Positions 41,767-52,919 of a stretch of 64,000 bases of DNA are shown here, in pieces. Position 1 is the first letter of the stretch; each line of letters begins with the position of its first letter. Made by a program: the position numbers and the translations under genes. This DNA comes from Streptomyces sp. TP-A0874 (GTDB lineage: Bacteria > Actinomycetota > Actinomycetes > Streptomycetales > Streptomycetaceae). The DNA lies in NCBI RefSeq assembly GCF_001748085.1, contig NZ_BBZK01000009.1:248001-312000 (forward strand). Direction: 5' to 3'. Below the pieces are notes generated by a model, which was not told where the DNA came from, did not search any database, and was given only the letters and a program-made list of their open reading frames with translations.

Positions 41767-41898
41767 GGACGTAGCGCCCTCCATAGGCGTATCACCCATC
41801 TGTGGCCCGACTCCGAGGAGCGGACTCGGGCCGCCGTCGACAAGGCGTACGCGGACCAGTCCGCCGATGCCCGGCCACAGGTCGACGAAGCGGAGTAA
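41767..41898 (+). pseudogene. C-terminal remnant of a tyrosine recombinase (integrase)
   Basis: The frame ends THLWPDSEERTRAAVDKAYA and then DQSADARPQVDEAE before a TAA at 41896-41898. HLWPDSE(E/D)RTRAAVD is the characteristic tail of actinobacterial phage-type and ICE integrases, following the lost catalytic region (usually TYGHL). In frame it is closed upstream by a TGA at 41764, so only about 40 codons remain. It marks a former integrase at the island's right border. Confidence 0.6.
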
Positions 41899-42006
41899 CC
41901 GCTCCTCCGCGTGCCGGACTCATCCAGCACGCTGCGGACTCTGTGCGGACCGCAAAGGCCGCCCAACCCGCTCCGTCGCAGGTCAGACGGCCTTTCGCCG
42001 GACGTA

Positions 42007-43095
<1,089 letters not shown>

Positions 43096-43316
43096 GTGGC
43101 GACTTCCCGGAACGAGTGGTGTGGTGTGCGGTGGCGGTCCCTGGTCCAGGGCCGGCCATCCGAGGTCTGTTCCACCGGGGATGACGGAACGGCTCCCAGT
43201 CTACGGGGCTCCGCCGGACCACCTCTTTGGGACCATCACTCGAACGCGTCTCCATAGGAGTGCCCGCGGCGTGTCTCGTACCGGGGCCCGTCAGTCTCCG
43301 GATCTACGTTGGTCCT

Positions 43317-43949
43317 GTGGAGCAACCGAGCACACCGATCTCGCGCCTGGCCCAACGCAGCGTCCGCCGGACCGCCCCGCTGCCCCGCCCCACGCGCGGC
43401 GGCTCCGAGGACGCCGGCCGCACCCCCGACCTCAGCCCGGAGGCGCTCCAGGAGCTGACCGCCTCCTGCGAGGCCTCGGCCATCTACCGCGCCAGACGGC
43501 GGCGCGTGGCGGCAGCACAGCCGACCGCCCCACCGCCCCGGCTCCACTGGCTGCGGCAGATGCCCGGCCCGCGCTTCACCGGATTCGGCTGCGGGGTGCT
43601 GGCCTCGATGGCGATGCTGCTGGCCGCCGCGGTGGACCGGTTCCTGCTCGACGGCTCCACCGTCGGCTACGGCGTGGTCTTCCTGCTCGCCTCGGTCGGC
43701 TGCGCCCTGTGGGTGCGGTGCACCGAGCTGATCGCGGCACCGGTGGCGGCACCGATCGCGTACACGGTGGGGCTGCTCGCCCTCACCGGCGGGACCGGCC
43801 TGGGCGGCCGTCTGATGAACCTGTTCACCGGCCTCGCCGTGAGCGCGGGCTGGTTGTACGTCGGAACGCTGCTGGCGGGTTTCGTCGTCGGCGTGCGGAA
43901 GCTGCTGCTGCTCGCCGACCGGGCCGGCCGCCGGCGCCGCAGTTCCTGA
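43317..43949 (+). CDS. DUF6542-type membrane protein
   Basis: Actinobacterial membrane protein of unknown function, 210 residues. The N-terminal 100 residues are charged and proline/arginine-rich. Four hydrophobic segments follow (FGCGVLASMAMLLAAAV, GYGVVFLLASVGCALWV, AAPIAYTVGLLALTGG, LYVGTLLAGFVVGV). A basic tail, RAGRRRRSS, ends it. The frame is open further upstream, but the GTG at 43317 (start VEQPSTPISRL) fits relatives that begin with Met-Glu-Gln. It is convergent with ispH. Confidence 0.8.
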   Translation: MEQPSTPISRLAQRSVRRTAPLPRPTRGGSEDAGRTPDLSPEALQELTASCEASAIYRARRRRVAAAQPTAPPPRLHWLRQMPGPRFTGFGCGVLASMAMLLAAAVDRFLLDGSTVGYGVVFLLASVGCALWVRCTELIAAPVAAPIAYTVGLLALTGGTGLGGRLMNLFTGLAVSAGWLYVGTLLAGFVVGVRKLLLLADRAGRRRRSS

Positions 43950-43983
43950 CCACGCCCCCGCTTCCGCGGCCTCCGGCGGGAGG

Positions 43984-44017
43984 GCCTCGGGGCCGGCATC
44001 CGCCGTCGCCCCGAGGC
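43984..44017. terminator. Bidirectional terminator between the DUF6542 gene and ispH
   Basis: GCCTCGGGGC (43984-43993) and GCCCCGAGGC (44008-44017) form a perfect 10-bp stem. It lies between two convergent stop codons (43949 and 44064). Confidence 0.7.
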
Positions 44018-44063
44018 AGCGCCCTGCCTCCGCACCAGTTGCTCGGAGAGCCGGGCGGACCAG

Positions 44064-45041
44064 TTACTCGGAGAGGCGTCCGGCCTCGGCCCGCAGGTCC
44101 CGCCGGAGCTCCTTGGGCAGGGAGAACGTGATGCTCTCCTCCATCGGCTGGACCACCTCGACGTCGTCGAAGCCCCGCTCAGCCAGCCACTCCAGGACGC
44201 CCTCGACGAGCACCTCGGGCACCGACGCCCCGGAGCTGATGCCGATCGTCGACACGCCTTCCAGCCAGGCCTCGTCGATCTCGTCGGCGCTGTCCACGAG
44301 GTGGCCGGCCTTGGCCCCGGCGCCGAGGGCGACCTCCACGAGCCGTACGGAGTTGGAGGAGTTCCGGGAGCCGACGACGATCATCAGGTCCGAGTCCGCC
44401 GCGATCTGCTTGACGGCGGTCTGCCGGTTCTGCGTGGCGTAGCAGATGTCGTCGCTCGGCGGGCTGATGAGCTTGGGGAAGCGGTCGGTGAGCGCGTCCA
44501 CGGTCTCCATGGTCTCGTCGACGGAGAGCGTGGTCTGGGAGAGCCACACCACCTTCTCGGGGTCCCGCACCTGGACGTTCTTCACGTCCTCGGGGCCGTC
44601 GACGAGCGTGATGTGGTCGGGCGCCTCACCGCTGGTGCCGATGACCTCCTCGTGCCCCTCGTGACCGATCAGGAGGATGTCGTAGTCCTCCTTGGCGAAG
44701 CGGACGGCCTCCTTGTGGACCTTGGTCACCAGCGGGCAGGTGGCGTCGATCGTGGCGAGCCGGCGAGTCGCCGCCTCCTCGTGGACGACGGGGGCGACCC
44801 CGTGCGCCGAGAAGATCACGATGGAGCCCTCGGGCACCTCCTCCGTCTCCTCGACGAAGATCGCGCCCTTCTTCTCCAGGGTCTTGACGACGTACTTGTT
44901 GTGGACGATCTCCTTGCGTACGTAGATCGGCGCGCCGTACTGCTCCAGCGCCTTCTCCACGGCGATTACGGCGCGGTCCACGCCGGCGCAGTAGCCCCGA
45001 GGAGCGGCGAGCAGGACGCGGCGGGCGGGCGTAGCAGTCAT
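44064..45041 (-). CDS. ispH: 4-hydroxy-3-methylbut-2-enyl diphosphate reductase
   Basis: Last enzyme of the MEP isoprenoid pathway; a [4Fe-4S] reductase giving IPP and DMAPP. The 325-residue protein has the three cluster cysteines in LAAPRGYCAGVDRA (Cys18), IDATCPLVTKVH and SDDICYATQNRQTAV. Active-site motifs include IVHNKYVVKTLEKKGA, SAHGVAP, GHEGHEEVIGTSGE and SSNSVRLVEVA. The ATG was chosen by family fit. It is divergent from xseA with about 146 bases between. Confidence 0.98.
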   Translation of the reverse strand: MTATPARRVLLAAPRGYCAGVDRAVIAVEKALEQYGAPIYVRKEIVHNKYVVKTLEKKGAIFVEETEEVPEGSIVIFSAHGVAPVVHEEAATRRLATIDATCPLVTKVHKEAVRFAKEDYDILLIGHEGHEEVIGTSGEAPDHITLVDGPEDVKNVQVRDPEKVVWLSQTTLSVDETMETVDALTDRFPKLISPPSDDICYATQNRQTAVKQIAADSDLMIVVGSRNSSNSVRLVEVALGAGAKAGHLVDSADEIDEAWLEGVSTIGISSGASVPEVLVEGVLEWLAERGFDDVEVVQPMEESITFSLPKELRRDLRAEAGRLSE

Positions 45042-45187
45042 GGCCTCATCGTAAGCCGTGGTGCCGCGCGGGAAGAATCACGACCGCCGCCGTGGCGCGG
45101 GCGGAGGCCTGCCGGTACGGGCGGGCTCCGGGCTTCCGTGGCCGGAGGTGGCCCGGGGAGGTGCTGCGGCCCAGTAGCCTGCCCGGT

Positions 45188-46405
45188 ATGGCGCTCAAGA
45201 CCTCGGTGGAGACGCCGATCCCCGTCGGTGAGGTGTCCCGGCTGATCGGCGGGTGGATCGACCGGCTCGGCGCGGTCTGGGTCGAGGGGCAGATCACCCA
45301 GTTGTCGCGGCGGCCCGGTGCCGGCGTGGTGTTCCTGACCCTGCGCGATCCGTCCCACGACATCTCGCTGACGGTGACCTGCTTCCGTTCCGTCTTCGAC
45401 CGGGTCGCCGACGCGGTCTCGGAGGGCTCCCGGGTGGTGGTGCACGCCAAGCCGGAGTGGTATGCCCCGCGGGGCCAGCTCTCCCTGCGGGCGGCCGACA
45501 TCCGGCTGGTGGGCGTCGGCGAGCTGCTGGCGCGGCTGGAGCGGCTGAAGCGATCGCTGACGGCCGAGGGGCTGTTCGCGGCCGAACGCAAACGGAGGCT
45601 GCCGTTCCTGCCGCAGCTCATAGGGCTGGTCTGCGGCCGGGCGTCCGCGGCCGAGCGGGACGTCTTGGAGAACGCCCGGCTGCGCTGGCCGGCGGTCCGC
45701 TTCGAGGTGCGCAACGTGCCGGTGCAGGGGGTGCGGGCGGTGCCGGAGGTCCTGGCGGCGGTCGAGGAACTGGACGCGCACCCGGATGTGGACGTGATCA
45801 TCGTGGCCCGGGGCGGCGGGAGCGTGGAGGACCTGCTGCCGTTCTCCGACGAGGAGCTGGTGCGAGCCGTCGCCGCCTGCCGCACCCCGGTGGTCTCGGC
45901 GATCGGCCATGAGCCGGACTCGCCCCTGCTCGACCTGGTGGCCGACCTCCGCGCTTCCACACCCACGGACGCCGCCAAGCAGGTGGTGCCCGATGTCGGC
46001 GAGGAGTTGACCAGGATCGAGCAGCTGCGCCGCCGCGCGCTGCGCACCATGACCGGCCTGCTGGACCGCGAGGAGCGCGGACTGGCCGCGCTCCGCGCCC
46101 GGCCGTCCGTCGAGCACCCGCAGCGGATGGTGTGGGAGCGGCAGGAGGAGGTCGCGGCGCTGCGGGATCGGGCCCGCCGGACGCTGGGGCACCTGCTGGA
46201 CCGGGCCGACTCGGAGCTGTCGCACACCCGGGCCCGGGTGGTGGCGCTCTCGCCGGCGGCCACCCTGGAACGCGGCTACGCGGTGCTGCGGCGCTCGGGC
46301 GGCGCGGTGGTGCGGACGGCGGACGAGGTGTCCGAGGGCGAGCAGCTCCAGGCCCGGCTGGCCGAGGGCGAGCTGACCGTGGTCGCGCGGAAGGACGGCG
46401 GCTGA
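45188..46405 (+). CDS. xseA: Exodeoxyribonuclease VII large subunit
   Basis: Catalytic subunit of a single-strand-specific exonuclease, acting with XseB in recombination and repair. The 405-residue protein has an N-terminal OB-fold (IDRLGAVWVEGQITQLSRRP), the catalytic domain with IGLVCGRASAAERDVLENAR and VIIVARGGGSVEDLLPFSD, and a coiled-coil tail ending LERGYAVLRRSGG. The ATG at 45188 gives the expected start ALKTSVETPIPVGEVSRLIG; the open frame upstream lacks homology. XseB follows after 50 bases. Confidence 0.97.
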   Translation: MALKTSVETPIPVGEVSRLIGGWIDRLGAVWVEGQITQLSRRPGAGVVFLTLRDPSHDISLTVTCFRSVFDRVADAVSEGSRVVVHAKPEWYAPRGQLSLRAADIRLVGVGELLARLERLKRSLTAEGLFAAERKRRLPFLPQLIGLVCGRASAAERDVLENARLRWPAVRFEVRNVPVQGVRAVPEVLAAVEELDAHPDVDVIIVARGGGSVEDLLPFSDEELVRAVAACRTPVVSAIGHEPDSPLLDLVADLRASTPTDAAKQVVPDVGEELTRIEQLRRRALRTMTGLLDREERGLAALRARPSVEHPQRMVWERQEEVAALRDRARRTLGHLLDRADSELSHTRARVVALSPAATLERGYAVLRRSGGAVVRTADEVSEGEQLQARLAEGELTVVARKDGG

Positions 46406-46455
46406 GCGTCACCCGCTCCACCGGGAACGCCGCGCGGAGACCGTAGGCTGACGTC

Positions 46456-46716
46456 ATGGCTGACACCGAGACCGCTGCGGAGACCGTCGCGGAGACCGCT
46501 CCGGGATACGAGCAGGCGCGGGACGAGCTGATCGAGGTCGTCCGGCGGCTGGAGGCGGGTGGCACCACCCTCGAGGAGTCCCTGGCGCTCTGGGAGCGCG
46601 GGGAAGAGCTGGCGCGGGTCTGCCGGCGCTGGCTGGACGGGGCGCGCGAACGGCTGGACGCGGCGCTCGCCGAGGAGGAGGCGGCCGAGGCCGCCGAGGA
46701 GGCTGACGCGGGCTGA
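46456..46716 (+). CDS. xseB: Exodeoxyribonuclease VII small subunit
   Basis: Small helical partner of XseA, 86 residues. The diagnostic core GYEQARDELIEVVRRLEAGG then TTLEESLALWERGEELARVC is present. The tail is rich in Glu and Ala. It sits directly downstream of xseA on the same strand. Confidence 0.95.
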   Translation: MADTETAAETVAETAPGYEQARDELIEVVRRLEAGGTTLEESLALWERGEELARVCRRWLDGARERLDAALAEEEAAEAAEEADAG

Positions 46717-46810
46717 GCGGCTGGACTCGTTCGAATCAGCGGGGCGGGGGCTTTCCGGCCGCTACCGAGTGGGCGGCCTGCCGCTATGAAGTGGATCACT
46801 TCCGGCCAGT

Positions 46811-46823
46811 CTTTAGTTTAAAG
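46811..46823. promoter_or_regulatory. A/T-rich inverted repeat, candidate MarR-type operator
   Basis: CTTTA GTT TAAAG is a short inverted repeat in an unusually A/T-rich stretch (46811-46835) that also contains GTTAACCTATA, a possible -10 region. It lies 68 bases before the nitroreductase ATG. A/T-rich palindromes with TTTAAA are common for MarR-family regulators (inference). Confidence 0.4.
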
Positions 46824-46890
46824 TTAACCTATACCTCGTAAGCTGGGCCCCGCAACCGAACGGACCAACCTCTCGGAAGGTGCTCCCCCC

Positions 46891-47484
46891 ATGTCTCTCG
46901 CCCTCGACGCCGCCGCCCAGGACCTGCTCTTCCGGGAAGCCCGGACGGCCAACACCTTCACCGACGAGCCGGTGAGCGAGGAGCAGGTCCAGGCGATATA
47001 CGAGCTGGTCAAGTACGCACCCACCGCCTTCAACCAGTCACCGCTGCGGGTGCTGCTGGTCCGCTCCCCCGAGGCCCGGGATCGCCTGGTGCGGCACATG
47101 TCGGAGGGCAACCGGGCGAAGACCGCCGCCGCGCCGCTGGTGGCCGTCCTCACCGCCGACCACGACTTCCACCAGAAGCTGCCGCGGCTCTTCCCGCACT
47201 TCCCCGCGGCGAAGGACGTCTTCTTCTCCGAGCGCCCGGCGCGGGAGCGCGCGTCCTCGTTCAACGCCGCATTGCAGGTCGGCTACTTCATCATCGGCGT
47301 CCGGGCCGCGGGGCTGGCCGCCGGCCCGATGAGCGGATTCGACGCGGACGCGGTCAACAAGGAGTTCTTCGCCGACGAGGACCGCTCCGTGCTCGCCGTG
47401 GTGAACATCGGCAAGCCCGGTCCGGACGCCTGGCGGGAGCGCCTGCCCCGGCTCGCCTACGACGAGGTCGTCAGCACGGTCTGA
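46891..47484 (+). CDS. Nitroreductase-family oxidoreductase, malonic semialdehyde reductase (RutE)-like
   Basis: FMN-dependent NAD(P)H oxidoreductase of 197 residues. It follows RutE throughout: LFREARTANTFTDEPVSEEQ, then YELVKYAPTAFNQSPLRVLL, SEGNRAKTAAAPLVAVLTAD, LPRLFPHFPAAKDVF and AAGLAAGPMSGFDADAVNKE. The ATG follows GGAAGG. RutE reduces malonic semialdehyde in pyrimidine breakdown in E. coli, but no other rut genes are nearby, so the physiological substrate may differ. Confidence 0.88.
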   Translation: MSLALDAAAQDLLFREARTANTFTDEPVSEEQVQAIYELVKYAPTAFNQSPLRVLLVRSPEARDRLVRHMSEGNRAKTAAAPLVAVLTADHDFHQKLPRLFPHFPAAKDVFFSERPARERASSFNAALQVGYFIIGVRAAGLAAGPMSGFDADAVNKEFFADEDRSVLAVVNIGKPGPDAWRERLPRLAYDEVVSTV

Positions 47485-47614
47485 CGGCGGACGACCGGCC
47501 CCGCCGCACGCCCCGACGCGCGACGGGGCCGAGCTCTGCCCAAAGGCAGGGGCTGACCCGTCTCCGGGGGCTGTGCGGCCCGGCCGCCCGGGAGTCCGGC
47601 GGGGCGTCCGGGCG

Positions 47615-48151
47615 TCACGGCGAGTCGGGCTCCGGCATCTCCAGCGCGGCGGCCATCTCGGCGAGCCCGGTGAAGGATGCGGTCCCCGTGACGACCGTGG
47701 TCACGCCGTCCCCTTCCAGGACCAGGGCGTTGTACTGCCCGCCCTCGTAGCGCTGCCACCGCTCGCCGGCGATCCGCTGGCTCTCCCCGGTCTTCTCCGC
47801 CCGCTGGCTGACCTTGGCGATGAACTTCTTGGGGTTGCCGTCGCTCTGCTCGACCGCCACGTACTCCTGCTCCGGGTCGAGGAAGCCCAGGTGCCAGCTG
47901 GCGCCGTGCTCCCCGTCGGCCCGGTAGGTCACCGAGGTCGCCTGCCAGCCGGCGGGCTTCCCCTCCGGCGGTGCCGCTATGGGATAGGGCGCCGCGCGCC
48001 GCGCGGTGTCCATCTCGACCTGGTAGCCGACCGTCTTGACCGAGGCCTTCGGCGAATCGTCGTGCGGAATGAACATGTACACGACGGCGACGACGGCCCC
48101 GATGACCGCCATCGACAAGACCATGTCTCGCACTGCCTGCTTACCACGCAT
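47615..48151 (-). CDS. DUF4245 membrane-anchored protein
   Basis: Actinobacterial protein of unknown function with one N-terminal membrane segment. From the ATG at 48151 it has 178 residues: MRGKQAVRDMVLSMAVIGAV, with the hydrophobic segment at about 10-28, then an external domain with QEYVAVEQSDGNPKKFIAKV and GERWQRYEGGQYNALVLEGD. The frame is open further upstream (ATGs at 48178 and 48229). The chosen start has GGGGGG 8 bases upstream and matches the usual DUF4245 length. It is divergent from glpX. Confidence 0.82.
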   Translation of the reverse strand: MRGKQAVRDMVLSMAVIGAVVAVVYMFIPHDDSPKASVKTVGYQVEMDTARRAAPYPIAAPPEGKPAGWQATSVTYRADGEHGASWHLGFLDPEQEYVAVEQSDGNPKKFIAKVSQRAEKTGESQRIAGERWQRYEGGQYNALVLEGDGVTTVVTGTASFTGLAEMAAALEMPEPDSP

Positions 48152-48381
48152 ACCTGCCACCCCCCCATCGTCTCCCATCGCCGAACCCGCGATGGCCGCA
48201 CCCCCGGCACCGCCCGCTTGGACGCTCATCAGTGGGGCACTCGGCTCACAATGACGATGAGCGGATACTGTGCTTTTTGCCCGGGCAACTCCCTCAGCCC
48301 GGCGGACCACCCTCGTTTTCCGGCCGTCGCCACCCCGTTTCCGGCGAGAACCCAGGGCCAGAGCCAGAAAGGTGCGCATCG

Positions 48382-49425
48382 ATGACGGAGCACCATCCGC
48401 CTCCTCCGCTCGACGTCAGCCCCCACGACCCCGACCGCAACCTGGCCCTGGAGCTCGTCCGGGTCACGGAGGCGGCCGCGATGGCAGCCGGGCGGTGGGT
48501 CGGCCGGGGTGACAAGAACGGCGCGGACGGCGCCGCCGTCAACGCGATGCGGAACCTCGTCCACACCGTCTCGATGAACGGCGTGGTGGTCATCGGCGAG
48601 GGCGAGAAGGACGACGCCCCGATGCTGTTCAACGGCGAACGGGTGGGTGACGGCACCGGTGCGGAGTGCGACGTCGCCGTCGACCCGGTGGACGGAACCA
48701 CGCTCACCGCCAAGGGCATGACCAACGCCGTCTCGGTGCTGGCGGTCGCCGACCGCGGCACGATGTTCGACCCCTCGGCCGTCTTCTACATGGACAAGCT
48801 GGCCACCGGCCCGGAGGCGGCGGACTTCGTCGACATCACCGCACCCCCGTCGGTCAACATCCGCCGGGTGGCCAAGGCCAAGAGGAGCGCACCGGAGGAC
48901 GTCACCGTCGTGGTCCTGGACCGGCCCCGCCACGAGTCGCTGGTGAGGGAGATCCGGGAGACCGGCGCGCGGATCAAGTTCATCGCCGACGGCGACGTCG
49001 CGGGCGCCATCATGGCCGTCCGCGAGGGCACCGGAGTGGACCTGCTGATGGGCATCGGCGGGACCCCCGAGGGGGTCATCGCCGCCTGTGCGATCAAGTG
49101 CCTCGGCGGGACCCTCCAGGGCCGGCTGTGGCCGAAGGACGAGGAGGAGCGGAGACACGCCCTCGAAGCCGGCCACGACCTCGACCGGGTGCTCCACACC
49201 GAGGACCTGGTCAGCGGCGAGAACGTGTTCTTCGTGGCGACCGGGATCACCGACGGCGAGTTGCTGCGGGGCGTGCGGTACCGCTCGGAGACGGCCACCA
49301 CGCAGTCGCTGGTGATGCGCTCCCGCTCGGGCACCATCCGGCAGATCGACTCCACCCACCGCCTGTCGAAGCTGCGCGCCTACAGTTCGGTGGACTTCGG
49401 CGGCGCCCGCTCCGAGGAGAACTGA
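48382..49425 (+). CDS. glpX: Class II fructose-1,6-bisphosphatase
   Basis: Gluconeogenic enzyme hydrolysing fructose-1,6-bisphosphate. The 347-residue protein has GRGDKNGADGAAVNAMR, the metal-binding VVIGEGEKDDAPMLFNGE and DVAVDPVDGTTLTAKGM, then GTGVDLLMGIGGTPEGVI and GGTLQGRLWPKDEEER. The ATG at 48382 follows AGAAAGG. The frame is open upstream but without homology. It converges on wblI across a hairpin. Confidence 0.97.
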   Translation: MTEHHPPPPLDVSPHDPDRNLALELVRVTEAAAMAAGRWVGRGDKNGADGAAVNAMRNLVHTVSMNGVVVIGEGEKDDAPMLFNGERVGDGTGAECDVAVDPVDGTTLTAKGMTNAVSVLAVADRGTMFDPSAVFYMDKLATGPEAADFVDITAPPSVNIRRVAKAKRSAPEDVTVVVLDRPRHESLVREIRETGARIKFIADGDVAGAIMAVREGTGVDLLMGIGGTPEGVIAACAIKCLGGTLQGRLWPKDEEERRHALEAGHDLDRVLHTEDLVSGENVFFVATGITDGELLRGVRYRSETATTQSLVMRSRSGTIRQIDSTHRLSKLRAYSSVDFGGARSEEN

Positions 49426-49464
49426 CCTCCCCTCCGGAGGCGAACCACCCGCTCCCCCGGTGAC

Positions 49465-49499
49465 GGGAGAGGAGGCCCGCACCCCGGGCAGCCTCTCCC
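49465..49499. terminator. Bidirectional terminator between glpX and wblI
   Basis: GGGAGAGG (49465-49472) and CCTCTCCC (49492-49499) form an 8-bp stem topped by a 3x3 internal loop and CCCG/CGGG. It lies between convergent stop codons. Confidence 0.65.
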
Positions 49500-49509
49500 C
49501 GTCCGGGGA

Positions 49510-49887
49510 TCAGCCCGCCGCGGCGATGGGTCTCACCGCGGGCCGGGCGCCGTTGGGACGTTCGGCGTCCCGTCGGCGCCGCCGGGCCAGCACCACCCGG
49601 CGCTCGGCCGCCGTCAACCCGCCCCAGACCCCGTACGGCTCCGGCTGGAGCAGCGCGTGCTCCCGGCAGTCGGCCACGACGGGGCAGCGGGCGCAGACCC
49701 TCTTGGCAGCCGCTTCGCGTGACAGCCGCGCGGCCGTCGGCTCCTTGGAGGGGGCGAAGAACAACCCGGCCTCGTCCCGATGGCACACCGCCTCCGAGTG
49801 CCAGGGCCCGTCCATCTCGTCCCGAGCGGGGGTGCGCTGCGGGGGCGGGGAGGCGGCCTGCGGGAGCTGATGCGGCGGTTGCAGCAC
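49510..49887 (-). CDS. wblI: WhiB-family iron-sulfur transcription factor (WblI-like)
   Basis: Actinobacterial [4Fe-4S] regulator, 125 residues. The four cluster cysteines are at 35, 65, 68 and 74 (C-x29-C-x2-C-x5-C), followed by the turn GVWGG at 86-90 and the basic segment LARRRRRDAERP that contacts DNA. The GTG follows AGGAG by 7 bases. The symbol rests on position next to glpX and the fumarases, which matches my memory of wblI in S. coelicolor; the family call is firmer than the symbol. Confidence 0.9.
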   Translation of the reverse strand: MLQPPHQLPQAASPPPQRTPARDEMDGPWHSEAVCHRDEAGLFFAPSKEPTAARLSREAAAKRVCARCPVVADCREHALLQPEPYGVWGGLTAAERRVVLARRRRRDAERPNGARPAVRPIAAAG

Positions 49888-50060
49888 GGTCTACTCCTGA
49901 CGACGGATTCGCAAAAGAGACACCCTTGCCGTCCCCCTCTGCACGCCCCGGTGCACCCCCGATCGCAGGAGGACGATGCAGCTGTCCCTACCCGCTGTGC
50001 GCGCGCCTATTCACTCCGTCGCAGTAGTTCCGTTCCTCCGCTCGTACACCCGGCCGGATT

Positions 50061-50796
50061 TCAGTCCCCCAGCTCCCGCCGAACCCGGTCGCGGAGGTTC
50101 TTCAGCAGTTTGCCGCGCTTGGGCTTGGCCTCCACCCCGCCGAACAGCGCGAAGCCGGTGACCAGGACGATCGGCGCCTGCGGGTCCGGGTCCTCGTGGG
50201 TCTTGACGTCGAACCCGCCGAAGACCCCGGTGCCCGCGCTGCGGAGGGTGACGTTCTCCGGCACCCGGATCTCCACCCCGCCGAAGATCGCGGTGACGTT
50301 GATGACGATCTCCTGCTGCTGGAAGACCGCCTCCGTCAGGTCGATCTCCACCCCGCCGAAGCAGGCGAAGGCGTTGGTGCGGCGACCCACCCGCCAACGG
50401 CCCTTGCGGACCGCGCCGCCGAAGACGGCCAACAGGTTCTCGGTGGGACCGGGCGGGCCCCAGGGCGCCCCACCGGGAGGAGGCGGCGGCACGGGATGGG
50501 GGGGGCTGCCGCGGGAACCCCGCCCCCTGGGCGGCCGGCAGGTCCTGGATGAGCGGCTCCAGCTCCCCCATCGTCTTGGCCTGGTAGAGGAGGTCGATCC
50601 GCTCACCGTGTTCCTCGGCCGTGAGCCGCCCCTCGGCGAGCGCCTCCCGGAGGATGTCGGCGATCCGGTCCCGGTCCGCGTCGGACGCCCGGATCCCCCC
50701 GACCCCGGCTGGCCCGGCGGCCGGCTTCCCCAGCGACACCGGCCGCTCCGGCCGTCGGGGCGCGTCGGGAGAGTGGTCAGTAGGTTCAGGGGTCAT
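50061..50796 (-). pseudogene. DUF1707 + LiaF-like protein, split by a homopolymer frameshift
   Basis: The N-terminal part (from ATG 50796) carries a DUF1707 domain: GGIRASDADRDRIADILREA, LAEGRLTAEEHGERIDLLYQ. The C-terminal part, in another frame, carries a LiaF/DUF2154-like domain: NLLAVFGGAVRKGRWRVGRR, NAFACFGGVEIDLTEAV, VTAIFGGVEIRVPENV and TGFALFGGVEAKPKRGK. The two meet at eight consecutive C on the coding strand (50498-50505). With seven C the frames join as RQPPHPVPPPPPGG, giving a normal protein. So this is a one-base insertion: a sequencing error, a mutation or a phase-variable tract. The domains are typical of envelope-stress regulators. Confidence 0.85.
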
Positions 50797-51107
50797 GCCC
50801 CGAGAAGATGCAGCGTCCACCACAACAGCTTAGCGAAACGCGATAGATCGCGACCAGGGGGACGCACCGGGATTGTTGGGCGGCGGGCGCCGGGAGACCT
50901 GCCCGAGCGGCCCGTCGGGCCGGTGGTGCGCGCCGCCTCCCACGGCTCGGCCGGAGGTCTCCCGGCCCGGTGGACGGGTAGCGGCCCACCCGGACCGACC
51001 AGAGGTTACCGGAGAGCCCTTAGGCTGATCAGGTGCCCGACCACCGTGCCGAGCCACCGTAGAGCGCAGCCGCGCGCCCGAGACCAGCGGAGTGAGGAAT
51101 CGTCGCC
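50797..51107. other. Divergent promoter region between the DUF1707 gene and class I fumarase
   Basis: About 310 bases. A palindrome CGCGAT AG ATCGCG lies at 50839-50852. GGAGTGAGGAATC just before 51108 contains the fumarase ribosome binding site. No gene is seen. Confidence 0.6.
50839..50852. promoter_or_regulatory. Palindrome upstream of the DUF1707 gene, candidate operator
   Basis: CGCGAT and ATCGCG are perfect 6-bp arms around AG. The site lies 43 bases before the DUF1707 start, a common operator position. The binding protein is unknown. Confidence 0.4.
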
Positions 51108-52781
<1,674 letters not shown>

Positions 52782-52919
52782 CGGCCGCCGCGTCCCCCAC
52801 TCAGCGGCCACTCGCGGGATCCGGAGCGACGGCTGGTTCCGACGTCGCCCGCCAGGGAACACCGGAACCACCCGGGGGCAGGCCCCGGCCAGTGCGGGGT
52901 GTCGAGGAGGAGCAGAGCG

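Larger units (their letters stand above)
41211..42006. other. Right edge of the island: decayed, repeat-rich intergenic region
   Basis: About 800 bases between the methyltransferase start and the end of ychF. It includes the methyltransferase promoter side (41211-41420), a G/C-rich tract full of GGGAC/GTCCC words (41560-41720) with a 10-bp inverted repeat, and an integrase tail remnant (41767-41898). Short frames are present but do not look like proteins. Confidence 0.55.

Noticed and set aside
41458..41799. 113-codon frame on the - strand at the island edge
   Set aside because: Made almost wholly of the GGGAC/GTCCC-rich tract; Pro/Gly/Arg-rich without homology.
25057..41900. tRNA gene or attachment site at the island border
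   Set aside because: No cloverleaf-compatible sequence or convincing direct repeat was found at either border by eye.
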